Origin: Hemicordylus capensis
Taxonomy: Eukaryota > Chordata > Lepidosauria > Squamata > Cordylidae
Direction of reading: 5' to 3'
DNA length: 64,000 nucleotides
NCBI RefSeq assembly: GCF_027244095.1
Contig: NC_069662.1
Coordinates: 10,318,501-10,382,500, forward strand
Shown: positions 45,990 to 57,280 of the stretch, piece by piece
How the letters are laid out: every line of letters starts with the position of its first letter
Numbering within the stretch: position 1 is the stretch's first letter
Notes under the pieces: model-generated
Told to the model about the DNA's origin: nothing
The model's input: only the letters and a program-made list of their open reading frames with translations
Databases searched by the model: none
Translations under genes and position numbers: made by a program

Positions 45990-46850
45990 CTGCCACATTT
46001 GTCGATTCAAACATTTTTGTCGTCGTCCATTTTCCTTCACTGTTTGATTGAATTTTGAGCAATGCATGGCATGCAAAGCATGTGCTATGGCATAGACAGC
46101 ATTGTAGATGCTGTAGATGTGGCCAGTCATACGCATTTCAAAAACAGACCGAGGAAGAGTCTCAAGCTTCTCCTCCCCAGTACATATTTCTTCATCTGCC
46201 TTGTCTACCCCAGCTTTGGGGAAGAAACAGTTGAATGCATTTTCCCAAAAGACCCTGATAAAGCCATCTTGTTTTTCTGAAACTGGGTTTCTGATCTGAA
46301 GAAATTTCTGGAATCCAAAATGCTCCTCGGAGTGTACTGCAAATGATATCATGCCATGAAGAAAATCTATGTCCCAATCCTTTTGAAAGGGGAATGATGT
46401 GAAATCTGTCTGGGCTGTCATAATCCAGACTTTAGCCTTGGCCATCATTGGTAAATCTTCAAATGCTGCAAAATTGTACATTATTCTCAATGTCATCATA
46501 CTCTGAATTTCACCATATACGAGCACCACGTTGGCTGTGCTCCCCATAACAACATCCATTGTTTTAAACCCGTCTTGCACCATTTCAGTGATGTGACTGG
46601 AAAAAGTTTGCTTTGGGAATCTTTCTAAGAAGTCAAAGCAGATATGGTGTTGCGAAAACATGGAAACCACATTCTCTATAAATTTCTCTGTATTATCTTC
46701 ACTCTGAGAAATCATCCCAATCCAAGTCCATGCAAAGTGCAACAGTAAGTGGAGAATTCCTGTGTATTGATGAGCCTCATTTGGGAACATCTGGTGGAAA
46801 AAATCTCCAACTGCTTTGCTATTCATCACTGGGACAGACCCATATATGAG
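45990..46850 (-). pseudogene. V2R locus 5 exon 3
   Basis: 861 bp and open. Starts LIYGSVPVMNSKAVGD, with WTWIGMISQSEDNTEKF and TGEEKLETLPRSVFEM, and ends RQMWQ with a GTAATG donor. Confidence 0.92.
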
Positions 46851-46894
46851 CTAAAGATAATTTTAAATTGGAGTGGTGAAGACATTGTTTCAAA

Positions 46895-47189
46895 ATAAAC
46901 TCTAGGGATGTGCATGAATATCACTCAAATAAATTGAATTCTAATCTAACGAATCAATTTGTGTTCAAAAACATTGAATAGAGTGGAGATTTGCTTGATT
47001 CTATTCTAATTTGCTGAAAGTCAAATCAAATTCAGTCAAAGTTGACAGAATTCGATTCGACTTTGGGCAAAATCAAATTGATTTGAACAAATCTCCACTC
47101 TATAAAATGTTTTTGAACTCAAATTAATTTGAGTTAGATTCGAATTTGAATTGATTTGAGTGAGATTCATGCACATCCCTAATAAACTC
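46895..47189. mobile_element. Full-length palindromic hAT-type element (locus 5 intron 2)
   Basis: The element is 46903-47181 (279 bp), flanked by perfect ATAAACTC duplications (46895-46902, 47182-47189). Ends TAGGGATGTGCATGAAT and ATTCATGCACATCCCTA are exact inverted repeats. The two halves pair along nearly their whole length ('gagtggagatttg' against 'caaatctccactc'). It is AT-rich with no coding capacity. Confidence 0.92.
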
Positions 47190-47503
47190 TGGATGACATC
47201 CTGACTAATGCTGTACCTATGCAGCAAAGGAAGCATCTGTGCAGCTCCTGCTTTCTAGATTAAGTAGCACTTTACTCTGGGGGCAATTTTGGCCAGTCTC
47301 CCCTTCCCTATGAAATGCTCTTGGCCATCCAGCAATATGTCCCTGACAGTTGTTGCACAAATTTGCCCTCTTCTGTGTTAGAGCCCTTCATGTATTTGTA
47401 GAGTCCTCTCACATGCCTCTCAGCCTCTTGGCATTCACTACAATCATAATATGCCTTTCAAATGTGCTTCTTTCAAGGTAGGGTTTAGGAAAGTATGTGA
47501 ATC

Positions 47504-47984
47504 CATGGACTGGGTCTCATCATCCGTGAGACCCGGTTTGGGGCACTGAGCAGGAAGAGCGGGCTAAGCCCGCTCTTCCAACTCATGAGCAGGGAGGGAG
47601 CCCCGAGCAGCTGGATCGGCTGCCCACACAATTATCGGCTCCGAGACGGAGCTGGCGGGGGCTGGGGAGCCCGGGGGCCGCAAGGCCCCTGGAAGCCCCA
47701 GTATGCCCTGCGTGAACCTGGGAGGTGGCTTTTCGCTTCCCCTCCGGGGGTCTACTTGCGAGTAGGCATGGTGTGAAGCCGCGCTTCTGCTACTCATGAT
47801 TTTAAAAACCAGCTTTGCGGAGTGCTCGCTCCACAAACCTGGTATAGGGGCAGGGGTTCTTGAGTGGGGTACCCGCTCCAGAACCACCGGGCTTGCAGCC
47901 GAGCCCAGTGCTTCGGATGATTGGCAAAAATCAGGCTAGCGGAGACTAGACTGATTTTTGCTGATCGTCAAAATAGCCTCCATG
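47504..47984. repeat. Hairpin repeat family, copy 10 (4-bp duplication CATG)
   Basis: The element is 47508-47980 with CATG on both sides. Left end 'gactgggtctcatcatccg', right end 'gatcgtcaaaatagcctc'. Confidence 0.82.
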
Positions 47985-48384
47985 TCATGCCTGTGAACTT
48001 GGTGGGGCATTTTTGTGGCCCAAGTACAGAATTTTGCATTTGTTTCTGTTGCATTTCATGTTGTTAGTTTCAGCCCAGTTAGTTCTATCCACTCCTTCGA
48101 CTTCTAATCAGGGCTTGTTTTTCAGACCCTTGACAGAGAATTGGAATTGGAGGGTGGGGGTGGGTGTCTGGGAATGGGCCCTTTGGGGAGTTGCTTGTCT
48201 TGCCAACTCAGAACTATGGGGCTCAGGGGACAATTAAAGAAGATACAGACTTCCCTCAACACAGCCAGGGGTGCAGCCTTGAATAAGAAGCAGCAGTCTT
48301 GTGAGTGCTACTGATCTTTCTGGTGAGTGCCTGCTCACCCAGAAAAGGGGCAGAAGCAATAACCATTCATTATGAATTATGAAA

Positions 48385-48475
48385 TCATTCTATACCACCA
48401 TTTCACCTTGAAAGCCAAAGTGATATATAACAAAGAAAGATCAAACATTTTTTAAAAAAATCACAGAACAACAAA
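48385..48475 (-). repeat. LINE-like tail fragment, minus strand
   Basis: 'cattctataccaccatttc' and 'accttgaaagccaaagtgat', a reversed retroposon tail. Confidence 0.45.
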
Positions 48476-48952
48476 ATGAGAAGCAGAAATCACAAGGCAT
48501 AAAAGCACAACAGCAATCACTCCACTCCCTTAACCTGGGTGATTTGCCAGGCTGCTTCCAGCCCAGCCACACACAGAGGCAGCTCCTAGAGTGCCCACCT
48601 CTTGCGGGAATCCCCCAATGCATCATGCATGTTGTGTGGTGCATTGGGGGATCTCCAGAAGCTGGGATGACGGGACCCAGCCTCTCTTTACCCATGCTGC
48701 AGGGAGCAGTGGAGAGACTCATCCATGCTGCTCCTGGCAGCACTGGTCATGTGGGTATTGTGGCTTGCACACTTTGGGGCTGTGAGTGGTTGTCCACAGA
48801 AAGGTAGGTTGAACCCTGCCTCCCGCACCACCTGCCCACTCGACTGACTGACTGTGTGCACAGTCATGTAAATAGACCTTCTGTTTGATAGTGAACATGG
48901 ACAAGTGCTAAGCTTATATCTCTGGCTGAGACCATGAATAAAGGAATAGTTG

Positions 48953-49316
48953 GAGGCTATCCCCATGATCAGGCAAAATCAGGCTAGGGGAACCTAGCCC
49001 GATTTCACCTGACCATTAGAACCGCCGGGCTACTCATGAAGAGACTCCCAACCGAGAGGCTCAAAAGCAGCCTCCCAGCTCAGGGGTCTCTCCAGTATGC
49101 CCTGCGCGCTCGTGCAGGACATACTGGAGCCTCCGGGGGCTGCGTGGCCCCTGAAATCCCCAGCCCCTGCTGGCTCCGTGATGGAGCCAGCAGTCGTATG
49201 GGCAGCCACTGTGGCCACCCAGAGCAGACTACTGCTAATCTGTGGGAGAGTGGGCTTAGCCCGCTCTCCTTGCAAACCCTCCCCAGGCTCTTCTCACGGA
49301 TCGTGACAAAAGCCTC
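48953..49316. repeat. Hairpin repeat family, copy 11
   Basis: Starts 'gaggctatccccatgatc' and ends 'gatcgtgacaaaagcctc'. Contains 'gccctgcgcgctcgtgcag' and 'gggcttagcccgctctcc'. Confidence 0.78.
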
Positions 49317-49496
49317 TCTGTCTTTTTCTTTCAAAGATCAAATAAACCAAAAGAATTTTCTTTGTTTCTCTTCCTTGATCAAGATTTGACCATTTTGTAT
49401 CATGAACCTTTTAATTTACAAATGAGAAACCACACCCCAAAGGCAAGAAATTCTTCGGGGCTTGTTTTACTCCCGTACTTTATGCATACATTTTAC

Positions 49497-49809
49497 CTAT
49501 GGAATCTTGTATATACACAGAATGGTTGCCATATGGAGACAGACATAAGAGTTGGGTCCCCCAATCACTGCTACTGGAATATTTTCCATGCCACACTTGT
49601 AATTAGGGATGAATCTGTTGTAATAATGGATGAATCTGCCCATTTTGAAGAGAAGTTCTACTGAAGCAAGATAGGTCCAGCTTTCACTGAAATGGCTATT
49701 ATAGATGTCAAAACCCACGGTGGCATTGGGTAAGAGCTGGGGATGTTCATTTATCTCCTTTACAGCATATACCAAGGCCAGGATGTGCTCGTAGTTTTGA
49801 GTCAGGAAC
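49497..49809 (-). pseudogene. V2R locus 5 exon 2 (ends in TAG)
   Basis: The acceptor is TTATGCCAG and the donor GTAAAA. Reads [16 protein letters not shown], then [30 protein letters not shown] and YKIP, then TAG. It is 21 bp longer than exon 2 of locus 3. Confidence 0.9.
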
Positions 49810-50239
49810 CTGGCATAAGCATGACATGGTGTATCATAATGTATTTTGTTTGGGCAATAACATTCACAACATTAATTCTAAATATATAATATATATGGTG
49901 CACTAAAATAAATGCTATGCCCACAGACAAGCTAAGTGTGAAAAAATGTGTTTGTTCACTAGCCTGAACATTTGTGCATGTCTGCACACCTACATATACA
50001 CATATTTCTGTTGGTGGTGGTGGTATTGATATGTTTTTAAGTCTCCAGTTGATATACCTGTCTAATAGTCAGACCGCATGGTATACTTAGTAATTCTGCA
50101 TAAACCCATGATATATTTCATAATCTAAGGATACTGCATTGAATCCTAAGGTTTCCTTGTACCAGAGGCTAAGATACAACTCATTCTGGACATTACCTAT
50201 CAAACCTAAGGATATTTCCTATTAGTGAGCACAGAGAGA

Positions 50240-50601
50240 CTGAGGGGCTATTCCCTCGGCTGCGAGCTCGGTGGTTCTGGAGCGGGTAAACCGTTCAAGA
50301 ACCCCTGCCCAAAAACCAGGTTTGTGGAGTGAACACTCTTCAAACCTGTTTTTTTAAATCGTGAGTAGCCACGGTGCGGCTTCGCGCCATGCCTACTCAT
50401 GAGTAGACCCCGGAGGGGAGGCAAAAAGCCACTCCCCAGCTCCGGGGGTCTCCTCGGTATGCCCTGCGTGCTCGCGCAGGGCATACTGGGGCTTCCGGGG
50501 ACTGCACAGCCCCTGAGCTCCCCAGTCCCCACCGGCTCCATCTCTGAGCCAGCACACAGTGCCCCAAACTGGGTCTCATGGATCGTGAGACCTGGTCCTG
50601 A
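50240..50601. repeat. Hairpin repeat family, copy 12 (4-bp duplication CTGA)
   Basis: The element is 50244-50597, flanked by CTGA on both sides. Left end 'ggggctattccctcggc', right end 'gatcgtgagacctggtc'. Confidence 0.82.
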
Positions 50602-50944
50602 ATCTACTAGGGAATGGGGAGGTTGTTATAGATCAAATTATTTCTAATCTATTATTGTGAGCCAACATCCTGCCAATTCTGTCAGAAGCAAAGCAAGGGG
50701 GGCTGTTATGAATGAAAGATTAAAGGAATACCATACATATAAAGCTGCATTTTGGTATCTGGAATCTCAAGTACTACCTTTACTATCAGGTACCCAAGTT
50801 TTCCCCAAAAGCCTGAAGCAGAATGGACAAAGTTGTTCCTGCTAAATAAAATGCGAAATGTTGTACTCTACTTTTTCTATATTACAAGGAAATTCTTAGG
50901 AAACCAGGAAACCATGGTTAATGTTTCCTACAGAAAATGGCTTG

Positions 50945-51035
50945 ACATATCAGATCCCAAAATTTATTTTATTTATATATTTATTTTATTTACATATTTT
51001 TATACCGCCCAAAACGTTCTTCTTGGACTGGTGCA
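50945..51035 (-). repeat. LINE-like tail fragment, minus strand
   Basis: TTTATTTATAT-rich run followed by 'tttttataccgcccaaaac', a reversed retroposon tail. Confidence 0.5.
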
Positions 51036-51164
51036 AAAATGCATAAAACACCAGTCATTTTCCACTAACTGAGTGAAACTAAAGTCAACCCATGAAGTAA
51101 GTCACCGTTCCAGTCATCCTGGAAAATGTGCTTTGAAGCTAATACCAAGTTAAATCAATTCCAT

Positions 51165-51540
51165 GGGGTGATTCTCACGAGGCTAGAGGCTAGCCCGATT
51201 TTTGTTGACCATAAGAACCACCAGGCTCGCAGCCTAGACCGGTGGTTCTTGAGTGGGTAACCCGCTCGAGAACCCCTGCTAAAAAGCAGGTTTGCGGAGC
51301 AAGTGCTCCAGCAAACCTGCTTTTTAGGATCATGAGTAGCCGCGCCGTGCCTTTGCACCTCACCTACTCATGAGTAGACCTACTCATGAGTAGAGTTGGC
51401 ACTCGCGCAGGGCATACTAGGGCTTGCAGGGGCTGCGTGGCCCCCACTCCCCCCACCCCTCTCCGGCTCTGTCACGGGGCCAGCCATCGTGTGGGTGGCC
51501 AATCCGGCCACCCAGGGCTCCCTGCCCGCTCGTGAGAACA
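51165..51540. repeat. Hairpin repeat family, copy 13 (locus 5 intron 1)
   Basis: Starts 'ggggtgattctcacgagg' and ends 'gctcgtgagaaca'. Contains 'gagtagacctactcatgag' and 'ggctgcgtggcccc'. It ends about 190 bp downstream of the exon 1 donor. Confidence 0.72.
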
Positions 51541-51729
51541 ACTGACCAAACAAACAAACTTTGGGAATACAACCCATTTGTAAATTAGGGACTTCCCAAC
51601 TTGTACTTATAAATGAATAAATGAATAAATTTACACATGTTTTATATATTTCAATGTCCCAAATATATATGGAATATATTTGGGAAACAGGAAGATAGAA
51701 AGAAAGACAGAGAGAAAAAACCTCCATAC

Positions 51730-51947
51730 AAGCGTTCTTCCAAGAGTTCCTGAGATGGATGCTTCTCAAAGGTTATTGTATTTGAAAATATGTAGATCTG
51801 AGAAAGGATGCCAGCAATGATGAGATCTCCTGCCTGATAATACTTGTGGAAAAAAGGAAGAGGGTCATCGAGGAGGCATTTACTGAGGGGAACCATGCAG
51901 GCAACTTGAGGGAGCAGCATCAAAACCAACACAGTAAATGCTGACAT
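51730..51947 (-). pseudogene. V2R locus 5 exon 1
   Basis: Met at 51947; signal peptide MSAFTVLVLMLLPQVAC, then HKYYQAGDLIIAGILSQIY and FEKHPSQELLEER. The donor is GTATGG, phase 2. Confidence 0.87.
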
Positions 51948-52405
51948 CTTGCAGGAAAATCTTCACTTTAAACAACAGCCTCAGTGTTCCCTTGTCATTT
52001 GAGCATTGCTGAGTTGTATGCTCAGTGCTTCTCAGGTGATTCCAAGCCTACACTGTTCTACAGCATGGTTATAGCCCTGGCTATGAATGACACAGGGGGC
52101 GTTAGCAGCAGCCTGCAGTCTTGACCTGTGATTTTGCAAGTGGCCACTGCTACTCCTTTGGGACTTGGAAAATAATGTGAAATAATAATTGTTAATTTGA
52201 TCATCATCTCTTCTGAGCTACAGATCCTCTATGGTATTGTAGGAGAAAACATGTTTACGGAGCTTGCCTAATGAACAAAGCCGCACCAGTTTAAGAAGAT
52301 GGCATAGCCACACAAATTCACTGGGATTTTTGTAACTGCACTTTAGCACTCTTGTGCACAAGTCCCCTGCGAAACATATGAGGTGTGCCACAGATTGCAC
52401 ACCTT

Positions 52406-52859
52406 GAGGTCATTCTCACATCCAGCTCTACCTGAGCTAGCACAGCCCTACCCAGGTAGGGCTGGTCATGACAAGCACTGGGATCAGGCCCGATCCCAGC
52501 ACTCCTCAGCCAGGTAGCCCAGGTTTGAAACCCAGGCTAAAAGTGAGGGAGGAGGGCGCAAACCCAGCAGCCTGAGCATCCACAGAGTGGGGAAATCCTC
52601 CATGTATTTCCTTGCAGAGTGCATTGAGGAATGCAGGCGGACACAGCCTGCATTTCCCCCTTGCTGCTCTCAGAGTGCTTGCAAACTGGTCATGTGGACG
52701 TGCAGCACTGTGGAGCCTGGGAGTGGCTCCAATCATGTGGGAGAAGGCAGGCAGGCTCTTGCATCCCACCCTCCAGCCCTCCTTGTGCCCAATGCTTTTG
52801 ATCATGCGCATGATCTTCTCGTTGGACTGGTGCAAACTACTAGTGTGAATGCAGCCTCC
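52406..52859. repeat. Related hairpin repeat (sister subfamily)
   Basis: Starts 'gaggtcattctcacatcc' and ends 'gtgtgaatgcagcctc'. Has its own stems ('cctacccaggtagggctgg', 'gggatcaggcccgatcccag'). Length and end words match the main family; internal words differ. Confidence 0.6.
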
Positions 52860-53149
52860 AGACTTTGCGTAAATAGTTAGCCTAAAAGCCTTGCAGTTGC
52901 ACAAAACCTTTGCACAAAGTCTTCATTAGTCTGGATGTCAGACCCTGTCTCTGGTACTTGCTTTGCAATAGAATCATAACATACTTTCTTAAATCACCAA
53001 ATATTTTGCTTACCTGCACCAAGCTGTTCAGGGTTTACACAAAATAAATAAATAAATAACATTCAGAGAGGCCTCCATAGCTAAGCCTGGACATCACATT
53101 CACAGCTTTGTTTCAAACATTAATCACAGCTTCATTTCTTGGGACGTTG

Positions 53150-53682
53150 GTGAAGATGAGGAAAGGTAATCATCTGAGGTTCCTTGTTTGTGCTGGCAGT
53201 GCTAGGCCACCTGGTGTGACCCTGACTAGCAGCAGCAAGCCACATGCTCCAACTTTTAAGCATGGGAAGTTGCCAGTTGTGCAGTGGGTGCACTTTGTGG
53301 GCAAATGGGCACCTGGACCATCGGGGAGATGATGGCTCTGGACGACCAGCCATTCCAACCACTGCTTCAACTGCTTGCTCCCGACTACCAGATTCCCTCA
53401 TACACCACCTTTATCAGGCAGGTGGTGCCCTATCTGTACCGGGCATGCGGGGAGGTCATGTTAGGGCTGCTGGAGTCAGCAGCACCTGACACCAGCATGC
53501 ACTTCACTACAGATCTGTAGACCAGCGGTAGTGGGATGCATGCTACTTTCCTGTCCCTCAAGGGGACACCTGCTTCGGGTAGCATGGCCTACCTCTCCCA
53601 TGCAGCAAAGCCCAGGTGGGTTGTGCTGCGTGTGTAGCCGCTGGACACTGACCACATGGCAGATGAGCTATCCGAGGCCATT
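53150..53682 (+). mobile_element. hAT transposase relic, N-terminal part
   Basis: Reads MALDDQPFQPLLQLL, then YQIPSYTTFIRQVVPYLY, then MHFTTDL, with a TAG at 53518-53520 where Trp is expected, then TSGSGMHATFLSLKGTP and LDTDHMADELSEAI. These are the successive blocks of ZBED/hAT-type transposases. The frame stops at an insertion at 53682 and resumes near 55166. Confidence 0.78.
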
Positions 53683-54128
53683 TTATTTATTTTATTGTTG
53701 AATTTATATACCGCCTTTCATTAAAAACAACTCCAAGGTGGTTTACAAAAGTTAAAAAACATATAATAAAAATGACAATTAAAATATTAATCTAAAAATA
53801 TAAAACAAATCTAATTTAAAAACTATAAAATACAAGCATAAAAACGATAAATGGGTAAAAACACATAGAAGCAGCAATAGAAACAGTCAAGTAAAAGGCT
53901 GGGTAAAAAGCCAAGATTTAAGAAGCTTTCTAAAAACTGTGATGGAGTCCGAGGAGTGAATGGCCACTGGGAGAGCATTCCAAATTCTGGGGTTGGGAGA
54001 GCATTCCAAAGTCCATTGGATGCCAGGAGGAGGAATGGCTGGCTGGACAGCCAAACCTTGTTACGAGCTGAGCTTATTCCACTCACTCCCAGAAGCCTCC
54101 CTGGTTGCAACTGCATCTCCCAGCAACA
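53682..54128 (-). repeat. LINE 3' end (CR1/L2-like), minus strand, inside the hAT relic
   Basis: Reversed, it reads 'gactttggaatgctctccc', then 'tttagaaagcttcttaaat', 'cagccttttacttgactg' and 'aggcggtatataaattcaac', with an A-rich (AATAAA) tail. This is the classic 3' end of a CR1/L2-type LINE. Confidence 0.7.
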
Positions 54129-54130
54129 AA

Positions 54131-54522
54131 ACCACCTAAAGTAGCCCTCCCCTTTAAAAAAGGTTAGCGGAGCTAGTGCTCCGCTAACCCCGTTTGGTTG
54201 CTCTTGTGCTCCTGTGGCGTGGCTCTGAGCCTCGGCAACACATGAGGAGACCCCTGCTGGGAGGCTGTAAGCAGCCTCCCAGGCTCGGGGGTCTCTCCAG
54301 GATGCTCAACACACTTGCGTGGGGCTTCCTGGGACTCCCAGGGGCTGCGTGGCTCCCGATTCCCACAGCCACCGCCGGCGCCGTGATGGAGTCGGCAGCC
54401 ATATGGGTGGCCAATCCAGGCACTCAGCTACAAGTGGCTTCTCGTCTGCGGGGAGAGTGGGCTGAGCCTGCTCTCCCCACAAGCCCGACAGGAGCTCTTC
54501 TCACAGATTGTGAGAAGAGCGT
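54131..54522. repeat. Hairpin repeat family, copy 14, inside the hAT relic
   Basis: Contains 'ggttagcggagctagtgctc', 'ctgggaggctgtaagcagcc' and a right end 'cttctcacagattgtgagaa'. The left end is shortened where it meets the LINE tail. Confidence 0.72.
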
Positions 54523-54543
54523 CAATGATTTTTTTTAGAAGGT

Positions 54544-55163
54544 TGTATGGGCTATCCTATTTAGCAAATTATGCCAAAAGAAAAGTGTCCTCAAGGCACA
54601 TTTTGGGATAAAGTTATCCCTAATTCTATGACCCAGTGTGCTTCCTCGTGTATTATTATACCTGGGACTCTCACTGCGAAACATCTCAGTGTTCCCTGGT
54701 GCCTTTCACTCTGGACTCCAGCAGACTGCAACAAGAAACTCCACCTTAGTGTTCCCCTCATCAGGACAGGTGATATAGCCTCTTGCCTGGCTCCATCAGG
54801 GCTTTCTCTTATTTCTGAAATCTTGCCCCTCTATCTTAAAGTACCTCTCTAGCCCACCTGGGAATTTACACATAATTTGGAACTTTAAGCTAAATATGCC
54901 TTACAATCGTCTATTTCTTAGCATATGTGTAATGCCTTTAAACAAAGGCTACATAGTAATTTAGTCTGATTTTATTTTTAATAAACTCCTTTTTTATTTA
55001 ATTCAAACCTCTCTCTCAAGCCAATTTTCTTGAGTTCATATGCTTGCACAAATTAAGGCTGATTGAAACTGTCTCCCATTTTGAGCTAATTCACCCGAAT
55101 GAGGGGATTCACCCATTCACCCGAACGAGGGGATGCAGGCCAATCACCCTCGAGGCAGTTTCA
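54544..55163 (+). mobile_element. LTR-like fossil, inserted in the hAT relic
   Basis: About 620 bp, beginning TG and ending CA, with an AATAAA in its second half and '...gaggcagtttca' at its 3' end. The second copy lies in reverse at 18674-20483. It looks like a solitary LTR of a retrovirus-like element, family undetermined. It lies inside an already decayed hAT element, so it is younger than that element. No internal genes are present. Confidence 0.55.
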
Positions 55164-55165
55164 TT

Positions 55166-56480
55166 AACAACCATCACTGAGGGTTCCTGGACACCGACAA
55201 TAGTGCCAACATATGGTGTATGGTGCACACTCTGTACCTGGCCATGATGGATGTGCTTGGCCTAAAGGAGGCTAAGGACAGGCAATGTCTAGGCCTCTCC
55301 ACTGAAGGCCCTGCTGCTGCCATGGCTGCTCTTGAGGAGAAGTGCCTCAAAATAGCAGGCCACTTCCAACAGAGTGAGAAGGTTCAACGGTTGCGCTGGG
55401 AGAGACAGCATGAGCCTACTTGAACATGTGATCCCGGCGCAGGGTGTTCAGACATGGTGGAACTCCACCTTTCTCTTCCTCCAACACCTACAGGAGCAAG
55501 AGGCAGCCATCCACTCCCTGGCACGTACATGTGGCTTGAGACATTGAGACAGCCCACATTGGCAACCTGTCCAATGTGGGCTGGAAGCTGATTTCTAAGC
55601 TGATCTTGACATGTGAGCCATTCCTTGTTGCCACAAACAGCTTGCGTGCTGAGACAGAACAATGATCGAGGTTTCCCCCCACAATTTTTCTCCTCAAGAA
55701 GATGATGGGTGAGCTCCAGGCCTCTCTGACCACTGGGGACGCATGTGCCCTAGCAGGCTGGGTGAGATCTGGAGTGTTAGATCAACTCAGCAGCAAGCTG
55801 GGTCAATTGGCAGGGCATGTTTTATCCTCTTTATATGACCCAAGGATGCAGGGCAACACTATCACCCAGGCGAGCTGTCCATTGTCAAGGGACCTCATTG
55901 TTCAAGAGGTAATGCAGGCTGAGGAGTGGAGGCTGGGTCAGAACCAGGAGGAGGGTGCTGGAGTACCTACTTTTCCACACTCTACCCCAAGCAGCAACAT
56001 CACTACTGCTTCCCACGCCAGTAGCATAATGTCCTGAGCAGTGCCAACACAACCAGCAGTTCTGTCCACATGTTCCACCCAGAGGTTTACATGAGGGTGT
56101 CCTGGCGCCTTGCCAGGGGTACAGGAGGAGCCAGCCGAGCTCTGTGGCACTTTGGAGCAGTATGTTCAGCAGTACCTGCAGAAGCTGGTAGTGGCAGACA
56201 CAGAGATGGAACCAATTCCATTTTGGGCAACACGTCACCTAGTCTGGCCGGATCTGACAGCAGTTGCTGGATGGTTTCTCTCTTGCCCACCAACTAGTGT
56301 TCAAAGTGGCCAGAGATGTGGCCAGGGATGTGGTGACACATCCCATGTCTCCAAGTCTCCATGGCCAGGGATGTGGTGACACCCCATCGCTCATGCCTGG
56401 ATACTGTCTTGGTGGAACAGCTGGTCTTCCTCAAAGCCAACCTCCCCCTGCTGGGCTATCCAGAGTTGGATGTGGAGAGT
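55166..56480 (+). mobile_element. hAT transposase relic, middle and C-terminal parts
   Basis: Continues the hAT blocks across several frames: LDTDNSANIWCMVHTLYLAM, then KIAGHFQQSEKVQRL, then VQTWWNSTFLFLQHL (55385-55500), then VVADTEMEPIPFWATRHLV and FLSCPPTSVQSG (56180-56310). The last two are the C-terminal dimerisation block, where intact members read 'IPATSVPSERVFS'. Frame changes and stops make it non-functional. A second fragment of the same family is at 21115-21400. Confidence 0.75.
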
Positions 56481-57224
56481 GAATGACTCATAGCGAAACC
56501 CCACCTGCTTCTCACCCTGCCCTGGCCAACCCCAAACCAGATGGTGTCACAGTCTGTCTATTTGTGCTGCTGACACATGCAGACATGCATGTGCACATAC
56601 TGCCAGGCCTATGATGATGATGGATTGGTGCCCTAAGGACAAGCACCAATCAGATGCCATGGTGGAGCAGGCAGGAGGTTTGTCTTTTTGTGTTTCAGTG
56701 TCCTTTTCCCGAAGCAGAACACATGCATGTGGCCCATGCGAAATGCTGACCTGACATGTGTCAGCCAGGCAAGCTGTCAGCACAGCCAGGGACCAGCCAA
56801 TTCTTAATAGGGATGTGCATGGAACTAGTTCAGAGGCCCATTATGGGCCTTAAAACTGGTTCTATTGGCTGGTTGTTCCGTCAGTTTGAAGGTGGGGGGC
56901 ATACCTCTAAGGGTGGGGGAGGGTGCCCTGACCCCTCCCACCACATTTCTCCCCCCGGTGCTCCTTTGTATAAGTCCCCGTTGGGGTGGCAGCGTACATC
57001 CCTTCTGCCCCGGTGTCCTCCTCAGCCAGAAGTTAAAGAATCATGGGAAGAGCTTCATTGTTTTAAACATAAGAAGTTTCAGAACATAGGTTCTAGCATT
57101 TCTAAAGCCCTTAACCATGTACTAAAGCATAAAGTGACAAGGTTCTTTAGATAAAGATTTGGGGGCACTGGGACACATTGCTAGACAGGTAAAGATATAA
57201 AATAAATATCCTCCAGATAAAGGT
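56480..57224. other. Intergenic; miniature-element edge, no gene recognised
   Basis: 'taatagggatgtgcatggaa' at 56808 resembles the hAT-type left ends at 16615 and 46903, but no matching right end or duplication was found. The 132-residue frame at 56756-57154 has no family motif. Confidence 0.4.
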
Positions 57225-57280
57225 AAATTTATTTATTTTATTTATTCATTTTTACATTTATATCCCACTTTGGTCCCAGC
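57225..57280 (-). repeat. LINE-like tail fragment, minus strand
   Basis: TTTATTTATTTTATTTATTC-type run followed by 'acatttatatcccactttgg'. Confidence 0.5.

Larger units (their letters stand above)
41893..51947 (-). pseudogene. V2R receptor with all six exons but a stop at the exon 2 end (locus 5)
   Basis: Exons: 51730-51947, 49497-49809, 45990-46850, 45553-45780, 45025-45151, 41893-42791 (218+313+861+228+127+899 = 882 codons). All AG/GT sites and phases are sound, and the signal peptide MSAFTVLVLMLLPQVAC, ligand-binding motifs, CNDHC/CCYDC linker and seven helices are present. The last codon of exon 2, CAG in locus 3, is TAG here (49497-49499, codon 177), right before the GTAAAA donor. That would end translation early, so the gene is called a pseudogene despite otherwise intact exons. 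Exon 2 also has a 21-bp in-frame gain ([13 protein letters not shown], a near-duplication of RFIPNY). A recent inactivation, a segregating null allele or an assembly error are all possible. Confidence 0.85.

Noticed and set aside
56756-57154. 132-residue plus-strand frame
   Set aside because: No family match; overlaps a miniature-transposon edge and low-complexity Gly/Pro sequence.
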